The notes: generated by a model from the letters alone, not told the origin. Shown: positions 15,985 to 24,662, counted from the first letter of the stretch. The stretch is 64,000 nucleotides of DNA from Pseudofrankia coriaricola (GCF_001854805.1 NZ_MBLO01000263.1:1-64000), one strand, 5' to 3'. Translations and numbers: made by a program.

Positions 15985-17277
15985 TCAGGGCTGTTGGTTC
16001 AGGGCGGTCATCTGCTGCGGGGTGATGACGTCGCCGCAGATGGCCGTGTTGCTGGCCGGCTGGAACCTGGACCCGTCTGGGCTGATCTTGATGGCGTAGT
16101 AGCAGGTGGAGGTCTGGCGGTAGTTCGTGGACAGGTCGATGTTGGCGTCGGCGGTCAGGCCTGCGCCGTCGTAGTTCCTGACGGCGCGCAGTCCGGAGAT
16201 GAAGGACTCCCTGGTCGGGCATTTCCCGGCGGCCTGCAGGCCGCGGATGAACAGGTCAGCCGAGGTCCAGCCGTTCACCGCCTGGTCCTGGGTCGGTGGC
16301 TGGATCTCGGGGACGTAGTCGCTCATCGCCTGCTTGAACTTCTTCTGCGTGTCGGTGTCGAGTTCGAAAGGCTGAACGTCGGTGAGGATGGACGCGCCGG
16401 CGAGCGAACTGCCGTATCTCGCCAGGCTGTTGTCGTCATAGCCCAGCGGCATCAGCGCGGCCTTGAGGCCGCCGCCGACGGTGAAGCCTATCTTGGCGAG
16501 CTCGGGGAGCAGCTGTGCGGCCGCGTCGGGGAGCAGCACGCCGGCGAGGGCGTCGATGTCGTTGGCCTTGATCTGCTGGGCGACGGTCTCGTAGCTCGTG
16601 ATCTGGCTGACGTTGAACACCTTGACGATCTTGACGCCGGTTGCCTTCAGGCTCGCGACGACCTGCTGTGCGTAGTTATCGCTCGTGGAGCTCGCGCCGA
16701 TCGTGAAGACGGCGGCGCGGGTGCCGCCCTGCTCGCGGACGTACTTGCCCAAGGTGGTGCTGGAGCCGTTCCCGAGGTAGAACCACGAGAACATGTTGTT
16801 CATGCCGAGCCACGCCCTGTCGCTGGCGATACCCGCCACCGGGATGTTGCGTTCCTGCAGGAGCGCGGCCGAGTCACTGCCGCCGCCGGGCGCGTAGATG
16901 AGTCCGAAGATCTTCTCCTGGTCGAGGAGCTCGTGGACCATGCGCACGTTGAGGGCGGGATCGGCCTGGTCGTCGCGCCAGGCGTAGGTGACCTTGCGCC
17001 CGTTGACGCCGCCGTCCTCCTCGTCGAGAACGTGGAGGCGGGCGTCCACGCCCGCCCGGAAGGCGCGCATGGTTTCGGCTCCCGGCCCTGTGTCGTTCCA
17101 GACGACGCCGGCCTTGACGTCGGTGGGCGTGATGCCGGGCACCGTCGACGAACACGCCGCCCCGCCCGCCCCGCCCGCGCCTTCGCCACCACAGGCGACC
17201 AGGGACGCGGCCAGGCCGCTGACGCTGACCGCGAGTGTAGCTGCTCTCATTAATCGGTTGTTCGCGGGAAGTGACAT
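15985..17277 (-). CDS. ABC transporter substrate-binding lipoprotein (Liv type)
   Basis: 430 residues with a signal peptide and lipobox SLVAC (Cys near residue 29), then the Peripla_BP_6 domain: TPTDVKAGVVWNDTGPGAET, VNGRKVTYAWRDDQADP, LIYAPGGGSDSAALLQERNI and AVFTIGASSTSDNYA. It is related to the broken copy at 59-397. Starts at ATG 17277 after AAAGGAG. No permease or ATPase gene is beside it, so it may deliver its ligand to the fused transporter at 5667 or to one outside the window. A perfect hairpin lies just upstream of its ribosome-binding site. Confidence 0.92.
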   Translation of the reverse strand: MSLPANNRLMRAATLAVSVSGLAASLVACGGEGAGGAGGAACSSTVPGITPTDVKAGVVWNDTGPGAETMRAFRAGVDARLHVLDEEDGGVNGRKVTYAWRDDQADPALNVRMVHELLDQEKIFGLIYAPGGGSDSAALLQERNIPVAGIASDRAWLGMNNMFSWFYLGNGSSTTLGKYVREQGGTRAAVFTIGASSTSDNYAQQVVASLKATGVKIVKVFNVSQITSYETVAQQIKANDIDALAGVLLPDAAAQLLPELAKIGFTVGGGLKAALMPLGYDDNSLARYGSSLAGASILTDVQPFELDTDTQKKFKQAMSDYVPEIQPPTQDQAVNGWTSADLFIRGLQAAGKCPTRESFISGLRAVRNYDGAGLTADANIDLSTNYRQTSTCYYAIKISPDGSRFQPASNTAICGDVITPQQMTALNQQP

Positions 17278-17300
17278 GCCGCGGCTCCTTTGTCATCATC

Positions 17301-17336
17301 GCGGCGGTGCTCACCCAGGTGGGTGAGCACCGCCGC
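17301..17336. promoter_or_regulatory. Perfect 17-bp inverted repeat in the binding-protein leader
   Basis: GCGGCGGTGCTCACCCA (17301-17317) and its exact complement (17320-17336) are separated by GG. The repeat ends 8 nt before the AAAGGAG site of the gene at 15985-17277. No T tract follows on either strand, so a plain terminator is unlikely; an operator for a dimeric regulator, or an RNA hairpin controlling translation, fits better. Confidence 0.7.
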
Positions 17337-17385
17337 GCGGGAGGCCTCCGCCGACACGGCCTCAGTCTTGCGCCGAAGAAGGGCG

Positions 17386-17450
17386 GGAATGCCTCCCCCT
17401 GTGTCGCCCGAATGTACTGCGGGGCGCTGGGCAAGACCGGTAACTGCCGC
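17386..17450 (+). pseudogene. Possible IS701-type transposase fragment
   Basis: A short frame reads CVARMYCGALGKTGNC, resembling the ARQYCGALGKxxNCQ block in IS701-family transposases. Nothing before or after it fits, and no terminal repeats are seen. At this length the identification is tentative. Confidence 0.4.
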
Positions 17451-17791
17451 GGTGGCCGGATGGGTGAAGTCCATGGCCTTGGCGAGTTTTGACCAAGCCT
17501 TGATCCAGATCTTGATTTTCGATATCTACAGAGCCCTGGCAGCACAGTGCGCCCGCTGTCGGAGGAGTCCGGAGCGATTTACCGGCCAAGGCTCTGGCGG
17601 CCGTACGACGTGGGTTCGGAAGACGGCACCTTAACCCGAAGGTCGGCTGACCGTACATGCACCACGTGCTGGCCCCTTTCGCCGCCGGCGCTCCGGCCCG
17701 AGGGCGGAGACTACCGGCGCCGCCGTTCAAGAGCGACGGTCCATGACCGACATCCGCCGCGGGACCAATATCCGCGTCGCCTTGTCAAGGC
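17451..17791. other. Intergenic stretch, no gene recognised
   Basis: The sequence between the transposase-like fragment and the F420-reductase-like gene has only short open frames without domains. It is locally less GC-rich around 17500-17530, which suits old insertion debris. Confidence 0.4.
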
Positions 17792-18538
17792 TCAGCCGAG
17801 GGTCGCGCGGGCATCGCCCGCGGAGCGGCGGACGGCCATGTCCGTCAGCTCCTTCACCTGCCCCGCGGGTACTGGAACTCCCGGAGTTTCGAAGAACCAG
17901 CGCTGCGTCTCTTCCTGGTCCATTTCCTTGGGCCGTGTCGCAATGTAGGGCTGGACGTAGACCGGGGTGCCGGGTTCGCTGCGCCAGCTGTCGGCGAGCG
18001 TGCCGATGTCCACCGCGTCGTAGCCAAGCGTATCCAGCAGCCGGGCCACCTGCGCCTTGGCCGCCCTATCGTCACCAGCGATGGGCAGGGAGCTGCGATC
18101 CGGGGCGTCAGCGGGCCGGGCGAGCAGGAACAGCCGCCGGAAGTCGACGTTGTTGAAAGCCTTGACCACCTGGGATTCGGCTAGGTGCCGCTGCACCAGG
18201 GCGCTGGAGGTAAGCGTCCCCGCGTCCAGCTCCGCGATGCGGCCGTCGCGCTCCGGATAGTAGTTCATCGTGTCGATCACGGTCTTGCCCGCAAGGCCCG
18301 CCGCGGGGAGCCGCTCGTACCCCGCCAGCGGGACGGTCGCCACGACCAGATCGGCAGCCCAGGCGGCTTCGGCCGGGGTGGCCGCCCGCGCGTGCTCGCC
18401 GAGTTCGGCGACGAGGTCGGCGAGGGTCTCGGGGCCACGGGAGTTACTCACCACGACCTCCAGACCGGCGCTGACTGCGAGGCGGGCCAGCGCGCTGCCG
18501 ATCATGCCGCTGCCGATAAGCCCGAGAGTTTTGGCCAC
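17792..18538 (-). CDS. NADPH-dependent F420 reductase-like NAD(P)-binding protein
   Basis: 248 residues with an N-terminal Rossmann nucleotide-binding motif (LGLIGSGMIGSALARLA), NSRGPETLADLV typical of the NADP-dependent F420 oxidoreductase family, VVATVPLAGYERLPAAGLAG, VIDTMNYYPERDG and VKAFNNVDFRRL. Family members transfer hydride between NADPH and coenzyme F420 or act as related dinucleotide reductases. Several LLM enzymes in the window are of F420-using type, so a local reductant supply would make sense (inference). It stands alone. Confidence 0.82.
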   Translation of the reverse strand: MAKTLGLIGSGMIGSALARLAVSAGLEVVVSNSRGPETLADLVAELGEHARAATPAEAAWAADLVVATVPLAGYERLPAAGLAGKTVIDTMNYYPERDGRIAELDAGTLTSSALVQRHLAESQVVKAFNNVDFRRLFLLARPADAPDRSSLPIAGDDRAAKAQVARLLDTLGYDAVDIGTLADSWRSEPGTPVYVQPYIATRPKEMDQEETQRWFFETPGVPVPAGQVKELTDMAVRRSAGDARATLG

Positions 18539-18710
18539 CGTGCGATGCCTCCGTTCCAGCCAGGCGACGCGGCGTCGTAGGACGGCCGTGCAGGGCCTGG
18601 AATATAGATTCGATAACGACGCTAAATCGAAGAGATGAAGCTGCGTGTCAAACTAGCAACCTGGGGTCGCTTCTGCAAACCGGGTCCGGGACCGAGGGCA
18701 GGGTCGCGAG

Positions 18711-19030
18711 GTGACCGAAACAGCGCGCCCGAACACGCGGGGCATCACACGGGCCGCCGTGCGGGCCAGGCTGGGCCAGGTGGCCGTCGAGCTGTTCCGC
18801 CGCGGAGGCTTCGAGAACGTCACCATCAACGACCTAGCCGCGGCCGCTGGCGTGTCCCGCGACACCTTCCTGCGCTAGTTCGGCAGCAAGGAGACGGCGT
18901 CCTGAGCGCTTCGACGCACAGGGCTACCCTGTCGCCGACGCCCTGCGCGCCGCTGATGAGGACGACTGGACGGCACCACGGCGGGCGCTGGACACCGTCA
19001 TCGAGCCTTACCGTCGGCCGGGAACGGCTG
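18711..19030 (+). pseudogene. TetR-family regulator, broken by an internal stop
   Basis: From GTG 18711 the frame reads MTETARPNTRGITRAAVRAR, VAVELFRRGGFENVTINDLA and AAAGVSRDTFLR, then TAG at codon 56 where the intact homologue at 60608-61225 has Tyr (FLRYFGSKEDAVLG). After the stop comes FGSKE and, in another frame, ADALRAADEDDWTAP-like sequence up to the convergent SDR. The DNA-binding half is nearly intact but cannot be made in full. Confidence 0.85.
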
Positions 19031-19034
19031 GGCC

Positions 19035-19850
19035 TCAGGCGAGCTGCGTGCCGCCGTCCACGGAAAGGACATGGCCGGTGACGAACGCGGCGGCATCGGA
19101 GGCCAGGTAGACGACGGCGGCACCGATCTCAGCCGGGTAGGCGAAATGGCGCCGCAACAGGGTGCGACGGCCGATCGGGTGCATCTCCTCGGTTCCGGTC
19201 GCGGCGAGTCGCCCGAAGACCCCGCCCGGGTGCCAGCGGCTACCGGAGCTGATGTCCTGCCCGGGGTCCTGCGGGAGTGTGCCGTAGGTCGCGATCGCGT
19301 TCACGGTGATGCCCTGCTTGCCGACTTCCTTGGCGAGGACCTTGGTAAACGCGTACACAGCGCCTTTCATCGCCGAGGAGACCGCCAGCAAAGGATCGCC
19401 GATCATACCGGACGTCGACCCGATGTTGATAATCCGCCCGCTTCCCTGCGAGATCATCCCGGGGAGCACCGCGTGGGTGCAGTTCAACGTGCTGATGATG
19501 TTCAACGCGATGTCCAGCTCCCACGTCGTGGGACCTGAGTCCACGAACGCGTCCAGGTCGACGTTGCCGCCCACATTGTTCACCAGCACGTCGACCCCGC
19601 CGAACTGCTCGCGCACGGCCATGACCACATCGCCGACCTGAGCGCGGTCGGTGACGTCGGCGGCCTGCCAGAGCACGTCCTTGGCGCCGTACTCCCACAG
19701 CTGCTCGCATACCCGCCGGCCCTGCACCTCGTCGCGACCGACGATTACCACGCCTGCCCCCTCGGCAGCGAACGCAAGGGCTGTCGCCCGGCCGATATTG
19801 GCATTCCCGCCGGTGACCACCACCGTGCGGCCAGCTAACCCGGTCTTCAC
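19035..19850 (-). CDS. Short-chain dehydrogenase/reductase lacking the catalytic tyrosine
   Basis: 271 residues of classical SDR form: TGGNANIG (cofactor binding), VNNVGGNVDLD (NNxG), INIGSTSG with Ser145, and VTGHVLSVDGG near the end. The active-site motif YxxxK reads SSAMK, so Ser158 stands where Tyr is expected while Lys162 remains. The close paralogue at 53996-54808 has YSAMK at the same place. Loss of this Tyr normally abolishes SDR catalysis, so the protein may be inactive or have another role. GTG 19850 follows AAAGGAG and is 14 nt after the ADH stop, so the two genes form an operon. Confidence 0.85.
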   Translation of the reverse strand: MKTGLAGRTVVVTGGNANIGRATALAFAAEGAGVVIVGRDEVQGRRVCEQLWEYGAKDVLWQAADVTDRAQVGDVVMAVREQFGGVDVLVNNVGGNVDLDAFVDSGPTTWELDIALNIISTLNCTHAVLPGMISQGSGRIINIGSTSGMIGDPLLAVSSAMKGAVYAFTKVLAKEVGKQGITVNAIATYGTLPQDPGQDISSGSRWHPGGVFGRLAATGTEEMHPIGRRTLLRRHFAYPAEIGAAVVYLASDAAAFVTGHVLSVDGGTQLA

Positions 19851-19864
19851 CGTGCTCTCCTTTG

Positions 19865-20917
19865 TCAGCGGGTCGGGAGGTCGACGAGAACCTTTGTGCG
19901 CCGGCCTTCGCGTAGGTCGTCGAGGACGTCATGAAGCTCGTAGAGGCTGACCTGCTCGACCCAGCCCTTTGCCGGATAGGCGCCCTTGGCGATGAGCTCG
20001 ATCACGCGGGGGAACACGCCGGGGGCGTACCCCAACGATCCGGTGAGCTCGATCTCCCCGCGGGTCAGCACCCATGGGGTGAAGGAAACCGCTCGATCCG
20101 AGAAGCCGATCCCGACGTACCTCCCACGTGCCCGTAGCACGGCCGGGGCGAGGCTGAAGGTGGCCTCCGCCCCGGCACAGTCCACCGCGACGTCGACACC
20201 CCGGCCCGCCGTCCGGTGGCGCACCTCATCCGTGACATCCGACGTCGCCGGGTCGATGACGTCCGCGACGCCGAGCGCCACGATCGCCGCTCGTCGAGCC
20301 GGCGCCGGCTCGACGAGCAAGATGTCCTCCACCCCGACGGCACGCAGGCCGAACATGACGCCGATCCCGATCGGCCCGGCGCCGAACACGAGAGCAGACT
20401 GGCCGGGCTCGACGCCGGAGCGCAGTACCCCGTTGAACGCGACCGACATGGGCTCCACGAGCGCGCCGTCGGCCAGCGACATCGACGCCGGGAGGTGATG
20501 CACCATCGCGCGTGGCACGACCGTGTACTGGGCCAGCCCACCCCCAGGGGAACAGATCCCGTGCGTCGTGACCAGGCGGCACAGCTGCCGCAGCCCCACG
20601 CGGCAGCGATCGCAGTCGCCGCACGAGTACAAAGGCTCGACACAGACCCGGTCGCCGACGGCGACGTCGGAGACGTCCGCTCCGACAGCGGCCACCACCC
20701 CGGCGAACTCGTGACCTGGAATCTGGGGCAGTACGCCGCCGGTGAGCGGGTGCGGCGTGTTCGTGCAGGCCCGCGGCCCGCAGAAGATCTCGGCCAGGTC
20801 GGTGCCGCACAGCCCGTTGTGGGCGACGGCCACCTTCACCTGGCCCGCGGCCGGTTCCGGTTCGGGAACCTCCTCGATCCGAATGTCTTCAGGACCATGC
20901 AGCCTTGCCGCGATCAT
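19865..20917 (-). CDS. Zinc-dependent medium-chain alcohol/threonine-type dehydrogenase
   Basis: 350 residues. Zinc ligands of the catalytic site: Cys in GLCGTD, His-Glu in PGHEFAGVV, Glu in VEPMSVAFNG. Structural zinc lobe: CGDCDRCRVGLRQLC. Rossmann motif VFGAGPIGIGVMFGLRA. It falls in the butanediol/sorbitol/threonine dehydrogenase-like group and oxidises an alcohol with NAD(P). ATG 20917 begins MIAARLHGPEDIRIEE, as in the paralogue at 37702-38754; a GTG two codons earlier is possible. First gene of an ADH-SDR operon. Both ADH copies follow a decayed TIM-barrel-like sequence. Confidence 0.92.
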   Translation of the reverse strand: MIAARLHGPEDIRIEEVPEPEPAAGQVKVAVAHNGLCGTDLAEIFCGPRACTNTPHPLTGGVLPQIPGHEFAGVVAAVGADVSDVAVGDRVCVEPLYSCGDCDRCRVGLRQLCRLVTTHGICSPGGGLAQYTVVPRAMVHHLPASMSLADGALVEPMSVAFNGVLRSGVEPGQSALVFGAGPIGIGVMFGLRAVGVEDILLVEPAPARRAAIVALGVADVIDPATSDVTDEVRHRTAGRGVDVAVDCAGAEATFSLAPAVLRARGRYVGIGFSDRAVSFTPWVLTRGEIELTGSLGYAPGVFPRVIELIAKGAYPAKGWVEQVSLYELHDVLDDLREGRRTKVLVDLPTR

Positions 20918-20989
20918 GCCCACCGCCTAACGAGGGGGATTGCAGGTCAGACGACCTAGCCGAAACATGCCGGGAGTCACCGGCGGGAG

Positions 20990-21359
20990 TCACCGCCGGT
21001 CGCGGTTGCCGCGGAAGAAGTGCCGGGTGTCGAACACCAGCCTGCCGTTCGCACGGTCGGCGGCCTGCACGGCGGCCGCCGCACTCGGCAGGTCGCTGAT
21101 GGCCATCATCGCCAGGAACTCCACCTGCACCTGAATGCCGGCATCGGCCTGTGAACGCGACGGACCGCGGCGTCCCACACCCTGCGCCCCAGGTCCCGGG
21201 GGCGTGATGCCGCCTCCTCTGTCAACGCCACGTCCAGTGGACTCAGCGACAGCCGGCCGAACCCACCTGTTGCCGCTGGTGCGAGTCGCGCCTCGAGCGG
21301 GCTCTGTAAGCCCAGGTCCCGGGCCGCACCCAGCCGATGCCGTCCAGTGCCTTGGTCAT
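20990..21359 (-). pseudogene. Sugar phosphate isomerase-like TIM-barrel protein, decayed
   Basis: From ATG 21359, preceded by GAGGGGGGAC, the frame gives MTKALDGIGWVRPGTWAYRA. A shift gives GGFGRLSLSPLDVALTEEA, and a further shift and deletion give VQVEFLAMMAISDLPSAAAA with GRLVFDTRHFFRGN. The last block matches RAGVLIDTWHFFNGD of the intact protein at 43193-43954. At least two frame changes and a large loss of the middle mark it as dead. It lies upstream of the ADH. Confidence 0.7.
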
Positions 21360-21737
21360 CTGTCCCCCCTCGTGTCTTAGGACGAGCCCGGGACGCGGAC
21401 CACGGAGGTCGGCACGCACTGGCGCCCGCAGTTGTGATCATGTGTCCATCGGGACTCGTCCGGGACTCTATGCCGAATCGTGCACTCAGTTCCACCCCTG
21501 ATAGCGGGGGCCAGTTGTGGCGATGCGGGGACACGACCGGTCTACTCCGCTCGACTGCGGCGCGGTGGGGTGATCGCCCGAGGTGCTGTCCGTCGGCCAC
21601 TGCCAACGGGCATCCCCCGATGGTGCAGACCACCCTGAGCAGGAGCTTTCTCGAGAAGCCGCCGACTCAACCAGCCGACGCGACGCCGGACGCGGTCCGC
21701 CGCGAAGGCCCGGCCGAACCCGAAGCCCCGCTGTGGC
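21360..21737. other. Stretch without a recognised gene
   Basis: Open frames here carry no recognisable domains. It lies between two pseudogenes and may contain further decayed coding sequence of the CoA-transferase whose end follows. Confidence 0.35.
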
Positions 21738-21980
21738 GACAAGGCCCATACGCTCAGTCAACGACCCTGAGTCCTTCGCCGACGGGTAGATACAACGCTG
21801 CCAGACGACGTTCGGTATCCCCTTCGAGCTCGTCGCCACCCCCGCGTGGTTCAACGGGCGGCCTGCCACCATCCGCGGCGCCCCGGAGTTCAACGAGCAC
21901 CGCGACACCCGACTCGCCGACCTCGGCCTCGACTGGGATACGGTCGTCGACCTCAAGGTCCGTGGTATTGTCGCCCAGCA
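21738..21980 (+). pseudogene. CaiB/BaiF CoA-transferase, C-terminal remnant
   Basis: The frame reads SVNDPESFADG, then TAG, then IQRCQTTFGIPFELVATP, RGAPEFNEHRDT, LGLDWDTVVDLKVRGIV. The intact enzyme at 46764-47981 ends ANDPQSVANGYMQPCQTAAG, RRAPEFNEHGDM, LGLDWDAIMDLKVRGIVP, so the TAG replaces a Tyr codon. The original stop is also lost: the frame runs on without a break into the GntR gene at 22033. Confidence 0.8.
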
Positions 21981-22032
21981 AACAAGCTCCGGTGCTCGGT
22001 ACGATCATCGATCCCCGCAAGGATCATCCGCT

Positions 22033-22710
22033 GTGGCGACCCGTTCCATCCCTCGAACCAAGACGAGCGCTGCCGTCGCGGACTACATACTCGAGCAGAT
22101 CTTCGAAGGGCGCCTCAAGTCAGGCGACCGGATCGATCTTGACGAGGTGTGCCACAAGCTCGACGTTAGCCGGCTCCCGGTCCGCGAAGCCATCGTGATG
22201 CTGGAGCGGGACGGCATCGTTACCTCGACGTATCACCGGGGGGTTTTCGTCGAGCCGTTCGACGCCAAGTCGATCATTGACGACTTCGAGATCATCGGCC
22301 TGCTCAGCGGCGTTGCCGTCCGACGACTCGCCGAGGAGCAGGACCGGGGAGTGATCCTGGCCCTCGAAGGCCTGATCGACGAGCTCCGGGCCGTGCCGCC
22401 GAACGACCGGGATCGCATGGTCGAGCTCGTGCGCACGATCCTCACCACCGAGCACCGCGCCGGCGGTTCGCGCCGCCTCCGCGCCGAGCTCCGCGCCTTC
22501 ACCGGATACCTGCCGCTGGTGTTCCGCATCAGCATCAACCGCAGCCACGACGACACCGTGAACGCACACGCCCGCGTCGTGCGCGCCATCGCCGTCGGCG
22601 ACGGGGAGAAGGCGGCCCGCTACCGAGTCGACGACTTCCGTGACGCCGGCCAGCACGTCGTCGAGGAGCTCGAGCGACGCGGTGTGCTCAGCGGCGACGC
22701 CGGATCGTAG
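22033..22710 (+). CDS. GntR-family regulator with FCD-type domain
   Basis: 225 residues. Winged helix at about 15-75 (DYILEQIFEGRLKSGDRIDL, LDVSRLPVREAIVMLERDGI, HRGVFVEPFD), then an all-helical FCD-like ligand domain (FEIIGLLSGVAVRRLAEE, EHRAGGSRRLRAELRA, HARVVRAIAVGD). GTG 22033 is the first start in its frame after the CoA-transferase remnant; AAGGA lies about 10 nt upstream. The near-palindrome CTTGGATCAAAG is found just after the gene and in the divergent promoter at 26150-26206, so it probably controls the acyl-CoA/sulfotransferase genes (inference). Confidence 0.87.
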   Translation: MATRSIPRTKTSAAVADYILEQIFEGRLKSGDRIDLDEVCHKLDVSRLPVREAIVMLERDGIVTSTYHRGVFVEPFDAKSIIDDFEIIGLLSGVAVRRLAEEQDRGVILALEGLIDELRAVPPNDRDRMVELVRTILTTEHRAGGSRRLRAELRAFTGYLPLVFRISINRSHDDTVNAHARVVRAIAVGDGEKAARYRVDDFRDAGQHVVEELERRGVLSGDAGS

Positions 22711-22730
22711 ATCCGTTCGGGTCAGGCGCG

Positions 22731-22743
22731 TCTTTGATCCAAG
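22731..22743. promoter_or_regulatory. Candidate GntR operator, copy 1
   Basis: TCTTTGATCCAAG is the exact reverse complement of 26168-26180. Its core TTTGATCCAA is nearly symmetrical about GATC. It lies 21 nt before the ATG of the deleted SDR gene and just past the GntR stop. Confidence 0.45.
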
Positions 22744-22764
22744 GTTTCTGCGGAACTTCGCGGC

Positions 22765-22962
22765 ATGGACGATGTCTTCGATCTGACGGGCCGGGTCGCG
22801 ATCGTGACCGGTGGCGGTACCGGCGTCGTGGCCGCGACCGGTCGACCGGACGAAGTGGCCTGGGTTGTTCTCTACCTCGCCAGCGACGCGGCGTCGTACG
22901 TCACCGGGCAGACCCTCTCGGTCGACTGCGCACCCCACCTCGGCGGGATCGACGACGTCTGA
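22765..22962 (+). pseudogene. SDR with a large in-frame internal deletion
   Basis: 65 codons join the start of an SDR (MDDVFDLTGRVAIVTGGGTG) directly to its last 45 or so residues (RPDEVAWVVLYLASDAASYV, TGQTLSVDCAPHLGG). The NNAG region and the Ser/Tyr/Lys active site, about 180 residues, are missing, yet the reading frame is kept. No activity can be expected. Confidence 0.85.
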
Positions 22963-22983
22963 TTCCGGTGGCGAGCGGGACGT

Positions 22984-24483
22984 TCAGCCACCCCGCTCGT
23001 CGACGAGGCGCCCGCGGTTGACCTTCATTGCCTCGCTGCGGGGGACGGCGTCGACGATCTCGAATGACTTCGGCACCTTGTAGGGGAGGAGCCGGCTCCT
23101 CACGTACGCCTTGACCTCGTCGAAGGTCGGCGGGTCGTTCCGGTTGGCCGGCTCGACGATGGCGTGCACCCGCCGCCCCCACTCGACGTCCTTCAGGCCG
23201 ACCACCACCACGTCGGCGACCTTCGGGTGGTCGATGAGAGCGGCTTCGACCTCGGCCGGGAACACGTTCGCGCCCCCGGTGACGATGAGGTCCACCCGAC
23301 GGTCGGCGAGGTACAGATAGCCGTCCTCGTCGAGGTAGCCCATGTCGCCGTAGGACCCGAAGCCGTCGTCGGTCCAGGGGATGTCCGGCACGTCACCGAG
23401 GTAGGTGGCGCCTCCGTACCCGTCCGGCGGCCGCATGAAGACCTGGCCGATCTCGCCCGTCGGCAGGTCCGTGCCCTCGTCGTCGAGGATGCGGATCTCC
23501 GCGCCGCGGAAGCCGCGTCCGACGCTGCCCCGGTGGTCCATCCACTCCGTGCCGTCCAGGACGGTGAGCCCGAGGCCTTCAGTGCCGCCGTAGGCCATGA
23601 TGATCTTCTCGGCGCCGATCAGGTCGGCCCACCGGTGGACCAGCGATGGCGGCATCGGTGCCGCGCCCTGCAGTATCCACTCGAGGCTGGACAGGTCACG
23701 CTCGTCGACCCCGCGCAGGTCCGCGATCCGCTGCAGCATCGTTGGCGTGGCGGTAAACGTTGTGATCTGGTGGCGGCCGACCGTGTCCACGATCTGTCCG
23801 GCGTTGAACTTCTCCACCACGAACAACTGGTCGCCGGTCAGCATGCTGTGGATGGTGGCGAACGCGTTGACGTGGTACATGGGCGCCAGCACGAGGATGC
23901 GCTGCGGCCGGGTGATCGCCAGGCCCCACTCCTGTGCGATCGGGATGCTGAACATCGGGTTGAAGACGGCTGGGGCGTGCAGGAGGATCACCTTCGGGGT
24001 GCCGGTCGAGCCGCTGCTGCAGATGCCGTTGACGTTCGGCGAGATCACGGGCGGAAACCGCGGCACCGGGTCGCCTGTGGTGTCACGAATCCAACCGAGG
24101 TCGTCGGCGCTGATGTAGAGCGCCGGGTCGATCGCCTGCTTCAGGCGCTCCAACTCCCAGTCGGGGACGTCCCACCGGACCGGCACCGGGATCGCCCCCA
24201 GCTTCCACGTGGCCAGCACCGAGAACACGAGCTCCGGGGAATTGCGGACTCCCAACCCGACGAGGTCGCCAAAGCCGACGCCCCGCCCGGCAAAGGCCCC
24301 CGCAACCTGGCTGGACCGCTCGTCCAGCTCGTGCCAGGTGACCGATCGCCCGCCGCCGTCCACGGCCAGGTGGACGTAGGCCACCTCGTCCGGACGTGCC
24401 GCCGCGAGCGCCCGCAGGCGCTCGACGTTGCTCGTCGGCTCGTCCTCCGTGCCCTCGTGCTCGGCCACTGCCTGCTCTCCCAT
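22984..24483 (-). CDS. AMP-dependent acyl-CoA synthetase/ligase
   Basis: 499 residues of the ANL superfamily. It activates a carboxylic acid to its acyl-CoA with ATP. Motifs: ICSSGSTGTPKVILLH (ATP loop), APMYHVNAF, AYGGTEGLG, GDMGYLDEDGYLYLADRRVD (hinge, with Asp and Arg) and the near-C-terminal Lys in EAMKVNRGRL. ATG 24483 follows GACGAGAGA. Downstream of an ALDH remnant and the VOC/thioesterase pair on the same strand. The acid substrate is unknown; a CoA-linked pathway is supported by the TesB gene and CoA-transferases in the window. Confidence 0.93.
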   Translation of the reverse strand: MGEQAVAEHEGTEDEPTSNVERLRALAAARPDEVAYVHLAVDGGGRSVTWHELDERSSQVAGAFAGRGVGFGDLVGLGVRNSPELVFSVLATWKLGAIPVPVRWDVPDWELERLKQAIDPALYISADDLGWIRDTTGDPVPRFPPVISPNVNGICSSGSTGTPKVILLHAPAVFNPMFSIPIAQEWGLAITRPQRILVLAPMYHVNAFATIHSMLTGDQLFVVEKFNAGQIVDTVGRHQITTFTATPTMLQRIADLRGVDERDLSSLEWILQGAAPMPPSLVHRWADLIGAEKIIMAYGGTEGLGLTVLDGTEWMDHRGSVGRGFRGAEIRILDDEGTDLPTGEIGQVFMRPPDGYGGATYLGDVPDIPWTDDGFGSYGDMGYLDEDGYLYLADRRVDLIVTGGANVFPAEVEAALIDHPKVADVVVVGLKDVEWGRRVHAIVEPANRNDPPTFDEVKAYVRSRLLPYKVPKSFEIVDAVPRSEAMKVNRGRLVDERGG

Positions 24484-24495
24484 TCTCTCGTCAGT

Positions 24496-24640
24496 CCCCG
24501 GGCCACGTGACGGTCGGGATCACGACGAGCACCGGCTCGAAGATCTCCTGTTGGACGATTGTCACCTGTCTTCCCCGACGCCGCCTCGACGAGCTCGCCC
24601 CGAGGAGCAGCCTCGCGTCCTTCGCACGCCGACCGCGAGC
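24496..24640 (-). pseudogene. Aldehyde dehydrogenase fragment
   Basis: One frame reads DARLLLGAS and then, with intervening residues lost, VTIVQQEIFEPVLVVIP. This corresponds to GAKLVLGGG and MTIAQEEIFGPVLCVIPFED in the intact ALDH at 40822-42303. Only about 45 codons of the C-terminal part remain. Confidence 0.65.
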
Positions 24641-24662
24641 TGACCGACCGCGGGCCGCGAGA

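Noticed and set aside
15814-17253. 479-codon plus-strand frame opposite the binding protein at 15985
   Set aside because: Val/Gly/Asp-rich antisense shadow; the minus-strand lipoprotein is certain.
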